A DNA stretch of 64,000 nucleotides, taken from contig JAURKC010000022.1 in NCBI GenBank assembly GCA_030831945.1, positions 124,001-188,000 on the forward strand, read 5' to 3'. How positions within the stretch are numbered: position 1 is the stretch's first letter; the number at the start of each line of letters is the position of its first letter. The stretch comes from Ferruginibacter sp. (lineage in GTDB: Bacteria > Bacteroidota > Bacteroidia > Chitinophagales > Chitinophagaceae). The position numbers were made by a program, and so were the translations under genes. Below are positions 1-9,990 of the stretch, in pieces. The notes below the pieces were generated by a model. It saw only the letters and a list, made by a program, of their open reading frames with translations, was not told the DNA's origin and ran no database searches.

Positions 1-1
1 A

Positions 2-649
2 AGTTCAGCTACTGGCTTACAAAAAATGTACTATGATCATCAGTTACCCTTCACTAAAAATGTAAAACTTTTTGATGTATTTCTACCCTACAAAATTATC
101 AATAAACCAACAGCTTATATTATTCCAGTTGGATGGAATGCTGTGATTGATTTACTTCGACTAAATGGAGTAAGTCTTCAGCAATTAAAAAAAGACACTT
201 TGATGGAAGTAGAACTGTATCATATAGCAGACTATAAATCAAGTTTACAACCCTATGAAAAGCATCATAGAAATAGTCAAGTAAAAGTAAAGGCTTCAAA
301 AAAAATCGTTCAATTTCACCAAGGAGACTGGTATATTCCAATGAACCAAATTGCCAATCGATATATTGCAGAAATGCTAGAGCCACAGGGAGACGACAGT
401 TTTTTTGCCTGGAATTTTTTTGATGCAATACTTCAGCAAAAGGAAGGCTATAGTGATTATAGATGGGAAGATGTTGCAGGTGAAATCTTAAAAAATGATT
501 CGGCTCTTCAACAAAAATTAATTATTAAAAAACAAGCGGATCTAAATTTTGCTAACAATGCGCATGCTCAATTAGATTTTATATTTAAAAATTCTACCTA
601 CTATGAAAAGGCTCATATGCTTTACCCTGTGTATAGGTTGATTCAATAG
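2..649 (+). CDS. M14-family zinc carboxypeptidase, C-terminal part (5' truncated by window)
   Basis: The frame is open from base 2, so this is the tail of a gene that begins before the window. The visible ~215 residues resemble the C-terminal domain of Bacteroidota secreted M14 peptidases: a stretch on which the protein is said to use residual PVYR near the end, and a segment FFAWNFFDAILQQKEGYSDY that I recognise from that family. The zinc-binding HxxE...H site would lie upstream and is not visible, so catalytic competence cannot be judged. The first internal ATG (base 26) is not a credible start because homology-like sequence continues upstream of it. The family call is from memory of the family, with moderate confidence. 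Confidence 0.62.
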   Translation, partial: SSATGLQKMYYDHQLPFTKNVKLFDVFLPYKIINKPTAYIIPVGWNAVIDLLRLNGVSLQQLKKDTLMEVELYHIADYKSSLQPYEKHHRNSQVKVKASKKIVQFHQGDWYIPMNQIANRYIAEMLEPQGDDSFFAWNFFDAILQQKEGYSDYRWEDVAGEILKNDSALQQKLIIKKQADLNFANNAHAQLDFIFKNSTYYEKAHMLYPVYRLIQ

Positions 650-680
650 TAATATATTTGTTTTACTTAAAGTTTTATTT

Positions 681-1076
681 ATGAAAAATGAAGAATACGC
701 TATTCCAATTCGGTTTCGGAAAATGGAAAATTTGCATATTGTATTCTGGTTGTTTAAAGATATCAGCTGGTGTATGATTTGGCGACCGCTAGGAATTGCG
801 ATGATCTTTCCCACCTTGATTATTGCTATCATTATTACCACGCGCACTAGACAATTCATGAGTGAGGTATGCCATAATACTGCAATGGTTCTTTGGATTT
901 CAGCCAATTCCTACTGGATGGTCAGTGAATTTTTACATTTTGATACTTTACTGGTCTATGGTGATTTCACTTTTAAGCACTTAGCTATTATTCCCTTTAC
1001 ATTGGGTATAGGTATTTTAGGCTACTATTATTTACGGTGGAAACCCCGCCACAAAGATAGACTTGAAACTATGTAG
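681..1076 (+). CDS. Small conserved membrane protein of unknown function
   Basis: This is a 131-residue protein with about four hydrophobic segments (roughly residues 33-53, 65-82, 85-100 and 103-118) and a basic C-terminus (WKPRHKD), so it is predicted to sit in the inner membrane. The N-terminal stretch contains RFRKMENLHIVFWLFKD. I recognise no enzymatic motif. It starts 31 nt after the carboxypeptidase fragment on the same strand and could be cotranscribed with it, but no functional link is evident. The ATG at 681 is the only good start. The ORF seen on the opposite strand over this region is a shadow. Confidence 0.72.
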   Translation: MKNEEYAIPIRFRKMENLHIVFWLFKDISWCMIWRPLGIAMIFPTLIIAIIITTRTRQFMSEVCHNTAMVLWISANSYWMVSEFLHFDTLLVYGDFTFKHLAIIPFTLGIGILGYYYLRWKPRHKDRLETM

Positions 1077-1243
1077 CATAGAGAAATGACGACTTCATAA
1101 AACAATGATAATCATTTATTTAGATCTATTTTTAGCTTATTAAAAGGATAAATTAGATGACGAAGGATTATAAAAAATGAAGCTGCTATTCTAGTCCCTT
1201 GAGACGGCAACAAGGTGACTCACCTCCCTTCACTTTCTCTATG

Positions 1244-1251
1244 TATATTTG
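1244..1251 (+). promoter_or_regulatory. Probable promoter -7 element (TATATTTG) upstream of aspS
   Basis: TATATTTG fits the Bacteroidota -7 consensus TAnnTTTG and is followed by C as is common. No clear TTTG is seen 19-22 nt upstream. Transcription from it would give a leader of about 110 nt before the chosen aspS ATG. I saw no known riboswitch or T-box features in that leader. Confidence 0.45.
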
Positions 1252-1365
1252 CATCCGCTAATTTGCAGTAGCCCTTTGGTGGAAGGTCTTTAAAAACTTT
1301 CTAATGTAAAGCCCTTGGATAATTACTGCTGGCAAAATTTACCTTTCCAACATAAAATATATTTC

Positions 1366-3219
1366 ATGTATCGTTCTCATACTTGTGGCGAATTAAGGAT
1401 CACCGATGTAAAAAAAGAAGTTGCCCTCAGTGGATGGGTCCAAACCATCAGAAAATTTGGTAGTATCACTTTTGTGGATATCCGTGACCGTTATGGTATC
1501 ACCCAATTATTATTTTCTGAATCACTCAATGAGTTGCTAGAAGCCAACCCTTTGGGAAGAGAGTTTGTACTTCAAGTAAAAGGTATCGTTAACGAGAGAA
1601 GTAATAAAAATGCAAATATTCCTACAGGTGATATTGAAATTATTATTTCAGCGTTTACTATTTTAAATAAATCTGCTGTTCCTCCCTTTACTATTCAAGA
1701 TGATACCGATGGCGGTGATGAGTTAAGAATGAAATACCGGTTCTTGGATTTACGCAGAAACAGTGTAAAAAAGAATCTAGAATTGCGTTATGCGGTAGGT
1801 CGCAGCACTAGAAACTATCTGCATGAAAATAATTTCATGGATATTGAAACTCCTTTTCTAATAAAATCTACCCCAGAAGGAGCAAGAGATTTTGTAGTTC
1901 CTAGCAGAATGAATCCAGGTCAGTTTTATGCTTTACCTCAAAGTCCGCAGACCTTTAAACAGCTATTGATGGTGTCTGGTTATGATCGCTACTATCAAAT
2001 AGTAAAATGTTTTCGTGACGAGGATCTGCGTGCAGATAGACAACCAGAATTTACACAGATAGATTGTGAAATGAGTTTTGTAGAGCAGGAAGATATTTTA
2101 AATATGTTTGAAGGACTTGTAAAACGTATTTTCAAGGATGTGAAAAATATTGACTACACCGATGTAGTAGAACGTATGACTTGGGAAGATGCGATGTGGA
2201 AATTCGGAAATGATAAACCAGATATTCGCTTCGACTTATCAATTGCTAATTTAAAATTTCCTCAACACAGTTTTGTCAATAAAAAAAGTGCATTGCATGG
2301 ATCAGCTTTTGAAGAACAAGGTGTAGGGGGCGACTTACTTGCCTTTCCAGTATTTGATGAAGCAGAGACAGTTTTAGCGATAGCGATTCCGGGCTGTAGT
2401 GAATATACTCGTAAACAAACCGACGAGTTGACTGAATGGGTAAAACGTCCACAAATAGGAATGAAGGGATTAGTTTTTATAAAATATAATACCGATGGCA
2501 CTTATAAAAGTAGCGTAGATAAATTTTACAGTCCAGAAAAATTGAAAGCCATTGCAGATGCAGCAAAAGCAAATAAGGGTGATCTAGTGTTGATAGTAGC
2601 AGGAGCTGAAGAAAAAACAAGGAAGGCGACTAGTGACTTAAGAATGTATTTAGGAGAAAGGCTTGGATTGCGCAAAGCCGATCATTTTAAATTATTATGG
2701 GTACTTGATTTCCCATTATTCGAATATGCAGAAGAAGAAAATAGGTGGGTAGCCCGTCATCATCCTTTTACCTCTCCTAAACCTGATCATATCGACATTA
2801 TGATCAACAACAATCCAGTGATAGAAAATGCTGCTGAATACCTTGCTCATCCTTATGCGGGAATTAAAGCCAATGCTTACGACATGGTTTTAAATGGTAA
2901 TGAAATTGGTGGTGGTTCGATTCGAATTTTTCAGAGAAACTTACAAGAAAAAATGTTTGCTGCACTAGGGATGGACGCTGAAGAGCAACAACATAAATTC
3001 GGATTTTTACTAGGCGCCTTCGAATATGGCGCACCGCCACATGGTGGACTTGCTTTTGGATTTGACAGGTTATGTGCCTTATTAGGAGGTAGCGAAAGCA
3101 TTAGAGACTTTATTGCATTTCCAAAAAACAACAGTGGCCGAGATGTTATGTTGGATGCTCCTTCTAGTATTGATGCTAAACAATTTGATGAATTACAGAT
3201 AAAGTTGAATTTGAAATAA
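1366..3219 (+). CDS. aspS: Aspartate--tRNA ligase
   Basis: Class II aminoacyl-tRNA synthetase charging tRNA-Asp (aspartate + ATP + tRNA). The N-terminal OB-fold anticodon-binding domain begins [10 protein letters not shown] and covers about residues 1-105. Motif 2 ([18 protein letters not shown]) starts near residue 216. A bacterial GAD insertion lies around 290-430, and motif 3 ([10 protein letters not shown]) is near residue 560. The product is 617 residues, slightly longer than the usual ~590. The open frame extends upstream to a TTG at 1315, but the family N-terminus aligns with the ATG at 1366, which I chose. It is a single-gene unit ended by the hairpin at 3247. Confidence 0.97.
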   Translation: MYRSHTCGELRITDVKKEVALSGWVQTIRKFGSITFVDIRDRYGITQLLFSESLNELLEANPLGREFVLQVKGIVNERSNKNANIPTGDIEIIISAFTILNKSAVPPFTIQDDTDGGDELRMKYRFLDLRRNSVKKNLELRYAVGRSTRNYLHENNFMDIETPFLIKSTPEGARDFVVPSRMNPGQFYALPQSPQTFKQLLMVSGYDRYYQIVKCFRDEDLRADRQPEFTQIDCEMSFVEQEDILNMFEGLVKRIFKDVKNIDYTDVVERMTWEDAMWKFGNDKPDIRFDLSIANLKFPQHSFVNKKSALHGSAFEEQGVGGDLLAFPVFDEAETVLAIAIPGCSEYTRKQTDELTEWVKRPQIGMKGLVFIKYNTDGTYKSSVDKFYSPEKLKAIADAAKANKGDLVLIVAGAEEKTRKATSDLRMYLGERLGLRKADHFKLLWVLDFPLFEYAEEENRWVARHHPFTSPKPDHIDIMINNNPVIENAAEYLAHPYAGIKANAYDMVLNGNEIGGGSIRIFQRNLQEKMFAALGMDAEEQQHKFGFLLGAFEYGAPPHGGLAFGFDRLCALLGGSESIRDFIAFPKNNSGRDVMLDAPSSIDAKQFDELQIKLNLK

Positions 3220-3246
3220 TTTTTTCAACTATATATTATTTGATAG

Positions 3247-3275
3247 TAGGGCTTGATTATTTCAAGCCCTATTTT
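3247..3275 (+). terminator. Intrinsic terminator of aspS
   Basis: A perfect 10-bp stem (TAGGGCTTGA / TCAAGCCCTA) with a 5-nt loop is followed directly by TTTT. It lies 28 nt downstream of the aspS stop. Confidence 0.8.
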
Positions 3276-3413
3276 AATCAATCGAATTCGTAACCATTTT
3301 ATCTTTAAAACACAACTATTAAAAAAACTTAGAAATATTATTTCTTGTTAAGAATTAATATTTCAAGTCTTTCACAGATATTACCTTCCATAAATATTTA
3401 CTAACTTACTGCT

Positions 3414-4679
3414 ATGACAAAAAGCTCAATACCTCTGGCAGAACGCTTAAGGCCTGCTACATTAAATGCCCTCGCTGGTCAGCTTCACCTTACAGGAAAG
3501 GGAAGTATTCTAAGGACTGCTATCGAAAACGGAAAAGTGCCCAGCATGATTTTATGGGGTCCTCCGGGTGTAGGCAAAACTACGATTGCCAATATTATTG
3601 CTCAAACATTACAAGTTCCCTTTTATACCCTAAGTGCTATTAATAGTGGAGTTAAAGATGTTCGGGAAGTTATTGAAATGGCTAAAACTCAACCTAACGC
3701 CATTTTATTTATCGATGAGATTCACCGATTTAACAAAGGTCAGCAGGATGCATTGCTTGGAGCGGTTGAAAATGGAACCATCATACTCATTGGAGCTACT
3801 ACAGAAAACCCTTCTTTTGAAGTAAACAGCGCCTTGCTCAGCAGATGTCAAGTCTATGTATTAAAACCCTTAGAGGAGATCGCATTAATTGATTTACTAA
3901 ATCATGCTATTGAAACAGATGACATTTTGCGTGCTAAAAAAATTGAGCTTAAAGAAACGGCTGCACTTATTAAAATATCAGGAGGAGATGCTCGAAAATT
4001 ATTGAATTTATTGGAATTAGTGACTGAAACACTAGCAGACCCGATCTGCATCACTGACGAAATAGTTATGCAGATTGCCCAGCAACGTATTGCTATTTAT
4101 GATAAAAGTGGAGAGCAGCATTACGATATTATTTCAGCGCTTATCAAATCAATCAGAGGAAGTGATCCTAACGGTGCTGTCTACTGGTTAGCAAGAATGA
4201 TTGAGGGAGGGGAAGATGTAAAATTCATTGCCAGAAGATTATTGATTTTAGCCAGTGAAGATATTGGCAATGCTAATCCAAATGCTCTTTTACTTGCTAA
4301 TGCAACTTTTGATGCAGTAAATAAAATAGGCTATCCAGAATCTAGAATCATTTTATCACAATGTGTAACCTACCTAGCTAGTTCAGCAAAAAGCAATGCT
4401 TCCTACATGGCTATTAATGAAGCTATATCAGCTGTTCAAAAACAAGGTGATTTGCAGGTGCCGCTTCATATCCGTAATGCCCCTACCCAACTAATGAAGA
4501 AATTAAATTACGGAAAGGACTATACCTATTCTCATAATTATGAAAATAATTTTACCCCTCAGGAATATTTACCCGATGAACTAAAAGGCACAGCTTTTTA
4601 TAAACCAGGCAATAACCCCAGAGAACAAGAACTTCAAAAATATTTGAAAACGCTTTGGAAAGAAAAATATGGCTATTAA
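3414..4679 (+). CDS. rarA: Replication-associated recombination protein A (RarA/MgsA AAA+ ATPase)
   Basis: AAA+ ATPase of the RarA/MgsA/WRNIP1 family, which acts at stalled replication forks and resembles clamp-loader subunits. Visible motifs are Walker A GPPGVGKT (residues 49-56), Walker B FIDEIHRF (99-106), a sensor segment ATTENPS (about 128) and an arginine-finger-like SRCQ (about 143). The C-terminal half carries the family's tetramerisation region. At 421 residues the length is normal for the family. The start at ATG 3414 gives the canonical N-terminus PLAERLRP. It is followed by a strong hairpin and appears monocistronic. Confidence 0.95.
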   Translation: MTKSSIPLAERLRPATLNALAGQLHLTGKGSILRTAIENGKVPSMILWGPPGVGKTTIANIIAQTLQVPFYTLSAINSGVKDVREVIEMAKTQPNAILFIDEIHRFNKGQQDALLGAVENGTIILIGATTENPSFEVNSALLSRCQVYVLKPLEEIALIDLLNHAIETDDILRAKKIELKETAALIKISGGDARKLLNLLELVTETLADPICITDEIVMQIAQQRIAIYDKSGEQHYDIISALIKSIRGSDPNGAVYWLARMIEGGEDVKFIARRLLILASEDIGNANPNALLLANATFDAVNKIGYPESRIILSQCVTYLASSAKSNASYMAINEAISAVQKQGDLQVPLHIRNAPTQLMKKLNYGKDYTYSHNYENNFTPQEYLPDELKGTAFYKPGNNPREQELQKYLKTLWKEKYGY

Positions 4680-4682
4680 CTA

Positions 4683-4715
4683 TTTTGAGTTTTAAAATAT
4701 TTTTAAAACTCAAAA
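4683..4715 (+). terminator. Long AT-rich hairpin after rarA, probable terminator
   Basis: A perfect 15-bp inverted repeat (TTTTGAGTTTTAAAA and its complement) is separated by a 3-nt loop, starting 4 nt after the rarA stop. The A and T flanks make it usable in either direction, and no gene converges on it from the other side. Confidence 0.7.
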
Positions 4716-4739
4716 TAATAAAAACAAAAAGGCTTTACT

Positions 4740-4747
4740 TATTTTTG
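4740..4747 (+). promoter_or_regulatory. Promoter -7 element (TATTTTTG) abutting the next start codon
   Basis: TATTTTTG followed by C matches TAnnTTTG. The ATG at 4753 begins only 5 nt after the final G, about where transcription should start, so the message is probably leaderless. No -33 TTTG is evident. Confidence 0.55.
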
Positions 4748-4752
4748 CATTG

Positions 4753-6042
4753 ATGAAAAAACTACTACTAACGACGGTTCTAGCAAACCTTATCTTTTTA
4801 TTTCCTTCATTTTCACAAATTGATAGCAGTAGTATCTTTTTTAAAGAAGGCATTCGTGAAAAAAGAAACATCCTTTATAGGAATTTAGTTCAAAATACCA
4901 TTACCAAAAACTTGTCTCTTCCACTCTCCTTTGATACAGAAGAAAATTGGATAGATGCCTTTTGGGCAATTGAGTTACTTCGCTACCAATCACCCTGGAT
5001 AAATGGCAGAATCAATACAGCAATAGATTCTATTGAAAAAAGAAGTCCCATTTTTCAAAGAGCTTTACTGGAGCTAGTTTTCAGTAGCTATCCCAATCAA
5101 TATATAAAACAAGTAAACGCTCTTTTAAATAGCTGTGAGGATGCTAAGGTATTTGCAATGGGTGTAGCCTATAGGATGCAGAATAATCTAAGTCCCTTTC
5201 CAAATAATCAACTAGAGAATAAAATAACCCAGTTGATTAAAACCAAAAAAGATGAAGCCATTATTCAGCAGTTGATGTATCGTATTCATCCACCCTCAAT
5301 TGGGAAAAACAGTTTTCCAATTTCAGCTATTTTAGATCCTGAATTTCTAAAAAACCAAACTGTCCTCTTTAGCTTTCAAAGAAAAAATAGAAATTATCCT
5401 GGCATTGCATTAGTAAGAGACTCTGCTGGTAATTTCATTAAAGATGAAAATGGTACTATATTTTCTGTACCTCAATTGGCCAGAAGTATCGGTAATCTTC
5501 CAGGATATTTAACGAATGGGAATACCCCTCAAGGAATTTTTTCGATGAATGGATTTAGTATCAGTAGAAATAGTTTTATTGGACCTACTACTAATATTCA
5601 ATTGGGTATGCCTTTTGAAACTAGTATACGACATTTTTTTAATGACCCTAGTATCAGAGATGCAAACTGGACGGAAGAATGGTACAAAAAACTATTAACC
5701 GACAAACTCATGAATTATTTGCCTTTATATGAATCATTTTATGCAGGCAAAGCAGGACGTACAGAAATCATTGCCCATGGCACTACAATAGACCCAGGCT
5801 ATTACACAGGAGAAAAATATTATCCTCAAACGCCTACTATGGGCTGTTTGTGTACTAAGGAAATATGGAGCGAAGTAGATGGAAAAAGAGTAGAAAGTGA
5901 TCAACAAAAATTAGTAGATGCCCTCCAAATCGCGGGCGGAGCTAAAGGATATTGCGTAGTGCTTGAAATTGACGATGCTGAAAAGCCAATTTCGATTGAT
6001 GAGATTTTATCTTTAATTCAAAGTAAATCTGCCCTGAAATAA
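4753..6042 (+). CDS. Secreted L,D-transpeptidase-like protein
   Basis: This 429-residue protein has a clear Sec signal peptide (hydrophobic residues 4-18, ending near FSQ). The C-terminal half holds a histidine in AHGTT (His342) and, 23 residues on, PTMGCLCTKE (Cys365, second Cys367). That spacing recalls the H...[ST]xGC active site of YkuD-fold L,D-transpeptidases, which crosslink peptidoglycan with a catalytic cysteine. The conserved HGC is replaced here by MGC, so the assignment is tentative. The N-terminal 200 residues look helical and are unassigned. The frame can begin at a TTG at 4750, but ATG 4753 is the natural start. A promoter directly abuts the gene. Confidence 0.6.
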   Translation: MKKLLLTTVLANLIFLFPSFSQIDSSSIFFKEGIREKRNILYRNLVQNTITKNLSLPLSFDTEENWIDAFWAIELLRYQSPWINGRINTAIDSIEKRSPIFQRALLELVFSSYPNQYIKQVNALLNSCEDAKVFAMGVAYRMQNNLSPFPNNQLENKITQLIKTKKDEAIIQQLMYRIHPPSIGKNSFPISAILDPEFLKNQTVLFSFQRKNRNYPGIALVRDSAGNFIKDENGTIFSVPQLARSIGNLPGYLTNGNTPQGIFSMNGFSISRNSFIGPTTNIQLGMPFETSIRHFFNDPSIRDANWTEEWYKKLLTDKLMNYLPLYESFYAGKAGRTEIIAHGTTIDPGYYTGEKYYPQTPTMGCLCTKEIWSEVDGKRVESDQQKLVDALQIAGGAKGYCVVLEIDDAEKPISIDEILSLIQSKSALK

Positions 6043-6116
6043 AAATAGGAAAACTAGCATAGCGATTGATGAAAAATATATTTCAGTCAATTTTTATTCA
6101 ACAAAGTATTAATGAG

Positions 6117-6566
6117 ATGGAAATAAAATGGAAATTTAATTGCTTTAAAGAATTAAGCGTAGAAGAATTATATGCTATCCTACAATTAAGAAATGAAGTT
6201 TTTGTAGTAGAACAAAACTGTGTCTATCAAGATACGGATAGCAAAGATGCTTCTAGTTTTCATCTTTCTGGTTGGGAGGGGGTTAATTTAGTTGCGTATT
6301 GTCGAATTTTACCGCCTGGGGTTTCTTATTCAGCAGCAAGTATTGGACGAGTAGTCTCCTCTCCTAACTATAGAAATAAAGGGTATGGTAGAGAATTAAT
6401 GAATAAGGCAATTATTCATACGCTCACTCAATTTAACTGCAATACAATTAAGATTTCTGCTCAACTTTATCTGCAAAAATTCTATGAACAATTAGGTTTT
6501 CGCCAAATGAGTGATTCATATCTAGAGGACAATATTCCCCACATTGAAATGCTGTATTCTAGATAA
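6117..6566 (+). CDS. ElaA-family GNAT N-acetyltransferase
   Basis: GNAT-fold acetyltransferase of the ElaA family; the substrate is not known. Residues 12-40 carry the family hallmark LYAILQLRNEVFVVEQNC followed by YQDTD. The acetyl-CoA binding motif A reads RVVSSPNYRNKGYGRELM (about 78-95, with the R/Q-x-x-G-x-G/A pattern). At 149 residues it matches ElaA (~150). The open frame extends upstream to ATG 6069, but the family N-terminus fits ATG 6117, which I chose. The start is moderately certain. The gene stands alone between the transpeptidase-like gene and the convergent uvrA. Confidence 0.87.
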   Translation: MEIKWKFNCFKELSVEELYAILQLRNEVFVVEQNCVYQDTDSKDASSFHLSGWEGVNLVAYCRILPPGVSYSAASIGRVVSSPNYRNKGYGRELMNKAIIHTLTQFNCNTIKISAQLYLQKFYEQLGFRQMSDSYLEDNIPHIEMLYSR

Positions 6567-6828
6567 ACAGAAGGGATTAAATGAAGAATATATATTTAGG
6601 CTTTGTTCTTATTGCAAAATACGTATATATATTTAGTGTCAAGGTTGTAAAGCGATAACGTTTAAGTTTACTAAAGACAAACAACAAACATTCTTGGATG
6701 ATATAAACCTTTGAAACTACAAGAAAACTTCACGTTTATCCATTACCGCTTTTTAAAATAGCTTCGCTGGTAATAATCACTGCTTTCGCATTTAAGTATA
6801 ATCTTTTTTTCAAATCTTTCAGCAGCAA

Positions 6829-9819
6829 TTAACCTACCAGCTCTGATTTTAAATACTGTGCGGTAAAACTTCCCTTTACTTTTATCAACTCTTCCGGCAC
6901 ACCCTCAAATAGAACTAAACCTCCACCGTCACCTCCTTCTGGTCCAATATCGATTATATGATCAGCCACTTTAATTACATCCATATTATGCTCTATCACT
7001 AAAACGGTATTCCCTCGTTCAACTAATTTATTTAACACCTCGAGCAGATGTTGTATATCTTGAAAATGAAGACCGGTAGTCGGCTCGTCTAAAATATAAA
7101 AAGTTTTTCCAGTATCTTTTTTACCCAGTTCAGTAGACAATTTCACACGCTGTGCTTCACCACCACTAAGGGTTACAGCACTCTGTCCAAGAGTAATATA
7201 TCCTAATCCCACTTCCTTTAACACTTTTATTTTACGATAAATAAAGGGTACAGCTTGAAAAAATTCTACTGCCTCATCTACAGTCATATCTAATACATCG
7301 CTAATTGATTTTCCTTTGTATCGAATTTCAAGGGTTTCACGATTGTACCTTTTTCCATTACACTTTTCGCAATGAACATATACATCTGGTAAAAAATTCA
7401 TTTCAATTACGCGCATTCCACCTCCTTCACAAATATTGCATCTGCCACTTTTTACATTAAATGAAAAACGACCTGCCGTATATCCTCTAATCTTTGCTTC
7501 TGGTACAGCAGCAAATAAAGTGCGGATATCAGTAAAAAAACCACAATAAGTAGCTGGATTACTTCTCGGTGTTCTGCCAATAGGAGATTGATCAATCTCA
7601 ATCACTTTATCAATTTGTTCCAACCCCATGATGGACTTGTACTCGAGGGAATTTACTTTTGAATCATAGCAATGTTTACTAAGCAATGGATAAAGTGTTT
7701 CATTAATCAATGTAGACTTTCCACTTCCACTAACCCCTGTTACTAGTAATAACTTACCTAAAGGAAATTTTACATTCAAATTTTTTAAGTTATTCCCCAT
7801 GGCGCCTCTTAACTCAATATAATTTCCATTTCCTTTTCTTCTTTCCTTGGGGACTTGTATCGATTTTTTTCCACTTAAATAGAGTGCGGTATCCGACTTA
7901 GAATTTAACACTTGCTGAGGTGTTCCCATCGCAACAATCTCACCCCCATGCTTACCTGCCTTTGGTCCAATATCAACTAAGAAATCTGCAGCCAACATAA
8001 TATCCTTATCATGCTCTACCACCAATACACTATTTCCAATATCCCTCAGATTTTGTAAGGCACCAAGCAATCGTTGGTTGTCTCTTTGGTGTAATCCAAT
8101 GCTTGGCTCATCCAATATATAAGTAATGCCTTGTAGCTGTGATCCAATTTGCGTAGCCAGTCTAATACGCTGCGACTCTCCACCACTCAAGCTTTTAGAA
8201 GATCTATTAATGCTTAAATAACTTAATCCTACATCTAATAAAAACTGTAATCGCTCTCTAATTTCTTTTATTACATCTTTGGCAATTGCATTTTGCTTAT
8301 TATTCAATCTCTTTTCAATATCCCCAAACCAATTAGCTAGTTTATCAAGATTAAGTGCACTCAATTCAGCAATATTTTTACCGTCTACTTTAAACCAGGT
8401 ACTTTCTTTTTTTAACCTAGTTCCATTACAAGTAGGACAGTTATTCAGTTCCATAAATTTTTCAACCCAAGCTCGCATTGCCTCCGTAGTATTGGTGGCG
8501 GTGAACCATCTTTTTAACATTGGAATAATTCCCTCAAATACTGAATCATATCCAGAAATATTCGATGAAGTAGATTGATCTAAAGAGGAGCTATTTGAAA
8601 ATCCTGACTCAAATCCACTGTCATTTAAAGTAAGCTCTTCATTTTCATTAGCACCTAATGGATTGGCGTATAATAAAATATTTAAAGCAGTATCGGATAA
8701 AGTACTGATTGGTTTATCTAAACTGATTTTATTTTTTTTTGCAATTGCCTCAATATTTTTATACAGATATGCTTCGCGTTCTTCACCTAATGGAGCTATG
8801 CCGCCTTCTTTTATGGAAAGGGTTCTATCGGGCAATACAGATTCCATGCTAATGGCAAATACATTTCCTAAGCCCTTACAGGTAGTACATGCTCCATAAG
8901 GACTATTAAAAGAGAATGCATTGGGGGAAGGCTCCTCATAACTAATACCTGTTTCTAAACACATCAATTGTTTACTATATACTGCTACCGCATTATCATC
9001 TTTAGATGAATTACTTTTTTCTTCTACAGATTTTTCTGCTTTCTTTTTTGTAGCAGTAGCAACAGATTGAGGGGCAACAAATAGTAAGTCTTTCCCAATC
9101 TGTAATGTTTTCTGCACACTTTGACTTAATCTTAGTTTCATTTCTTCATTGACTGGCAATCTATCCACTACCACTTCAATGTCATGAATTTTATAACGGT
9201 CAACCTGCATTTTAGGAACTAAATCTTTAATCTCTCCGTCAATTCTTACTTTGACAAATCCTTTCTTTCGAATATCTTCAAACAACTCCCGGTAATGTCC
9301 CTTTCTTCCCCGAACCAATGGCGCTAATAAACTAATATTTCTATCTTTAAATTTTGAAAATATATCCATTACAATTTCCTCTTCACTAAACTTAACCATC
9401 TTTTTTCCTGTATTGTAACTATAGGCCTCTCCTACTCTTGCATACAACAAACGAAGAAAATCATAAATTTCAGTAATGGTACCCACTGTACTTCGTGGGT
9501 TTTTATTAGTAGTTTTTTGCTCTATTGAAATTACTGGAGAAAGACCGGTAATCTTATCAACGTCTGGTCGCTCCATATCACCCATAAACTGACGAGCATA
9601 AGCACTGAAACTTTCCATATAACGCCGCTGACCCTCATTATAAATAGTATCGAAGGCTAGCGAAGATTTTCCACTACCACTTACTCCTGTAAATACCACT
9701 AATTTGTTCTTAGGAATTTTAATATCTAAATTTTTCAGATTATGTTCCCTAGCCCCAAAAACTTCGATGAATTCATTACTGACCATTATGCTAGAGGAGT
9801 TGTTTTTCGATTTTGCCAT
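6829..9819 (-). CDS. uvrA: UvrABC excinuclease ATPase subunit A (first paralogue)
   Basis: DNA-damage recognition subunit of nucleotide excision repair; it forms a dimer that loads UvrB. Two ABC ATPase domains are visible, each with Walker A GVSGSGKS (residues 45-52 and about 690) and LSGGE signatures (SLSGGESQRIRLATQIG and TLSGGEAQRVKLSTELG). Zinc-binding CxxC pairs occur at ACTTCKG/CPTCNG and CNICEG/CEKCNG. At 996 residues it is longer than the usual ~940. Extra length lies in two low-complexity insertions, one lysine/serine-rich near residue 260 and one serine-rich near 415. All catalytic motifs look intact. A second uvrA paralogue is at 32102. Confidence 0.95.
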   Translation of the reverse strand: MAKSKNNSSSIMVSNEFIEVFGAREHNLKNLDIKIPKNKLVVFTGVSGSGKSSLAFDTIYNEGQRRYMESFSAYARQFMGDMERPDVDKITGLSPVISIEQKTTNKNPRSTVGTITEIYDFLRLLYARVGEAYSYNTGKKMVKFSEEEIVMDIFSKFKDRNISLLAPLVRGRKGHYRELFEDIRKKGFVKVRIDGEIKDLVPKMQVDRYKIHDIEVVVDRLPVNEEMKLRLSQSVQKTLQIGKDLLFVAPQSVATATKKKAEKSVEEKSNSSKDDNAVAVYSKQLMCLETGISYEEPSPNAFSFNSPYGACTTCKGLGNVFAISMESVLPDRTLSIKEGGIAPLGEEREAYLYKNIEAIAKKNKISLDKPISTLSDTALNILLYANPLGANENEELTLNDSGFESGFSNSSSLDQSTSSNISGYDSVFEGIIPMLKRWFTATNTTEAMRAWVEKFMELNNCPTCNGTRLKKESTWFKVDGKNIAELSALNLDKLANWFGDIEKRLNNKQNAIAKDVIKEIRERLQFLLDVGLSYLSINRSSKSLSGGESQRIRLATQIGSQLQGITYILDEPSIGLHQRDNQRLLGALQNLRDIGNSVLVVEHDKDIMLAADFLVDIGPKAGKHGGEIVAMGTPQQVLNSKSDTALYLSGKKSIQVPKERRKGNGNYIELRGAMGNNLKNLNVKFPLGKLLLVTGVSGSGKSTLINETLYPLLSKHCYDSKVNSLEYKSIMGLEQIDKVIEIDQSPIGRTPRSNPATYCGFFTDIRTLFAAVPEAKIRGYTAGRFSFNVKSGRCNICEGGGMRVIEMNFLPDVYVHCEKCNGKRYNRETLEIRYKGKSISDVLDMTVDEAVEFFQAVPFIYRKIKVLKEVGLGYITLGQSAVTLSGGEAQRVKLSTELGKKDTGKTFYILDEPTTGLHFQDIQHLLEVLNKLVERGNTVLVIEHNMDVIKVADHIIDIGPEGGDGGGLVLFEGVPEELIKVKGSFTAQYLKSELVG

Positions 9820-9990
9820 TTATTTAAAACTTATTGTAAATATACTAAACAAAATGGGGGCGATTTAGTTGAAAAATAACTAACCAAAATATATGTTAGA
9901 AATATCCGTTAATCTTAAGCGATTGAATGATATAAGTGGAAGATTAAATTTAAATTTATGACTGACTCGTCTAGCAATACCTATGAATGT

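Noticed and set aside
572..907. 111-residue minus-strand frame over the small membrane protein
   Set aside because: Shadow of the plus-strand genes; hydrophobic composition arises from the complementary codons.
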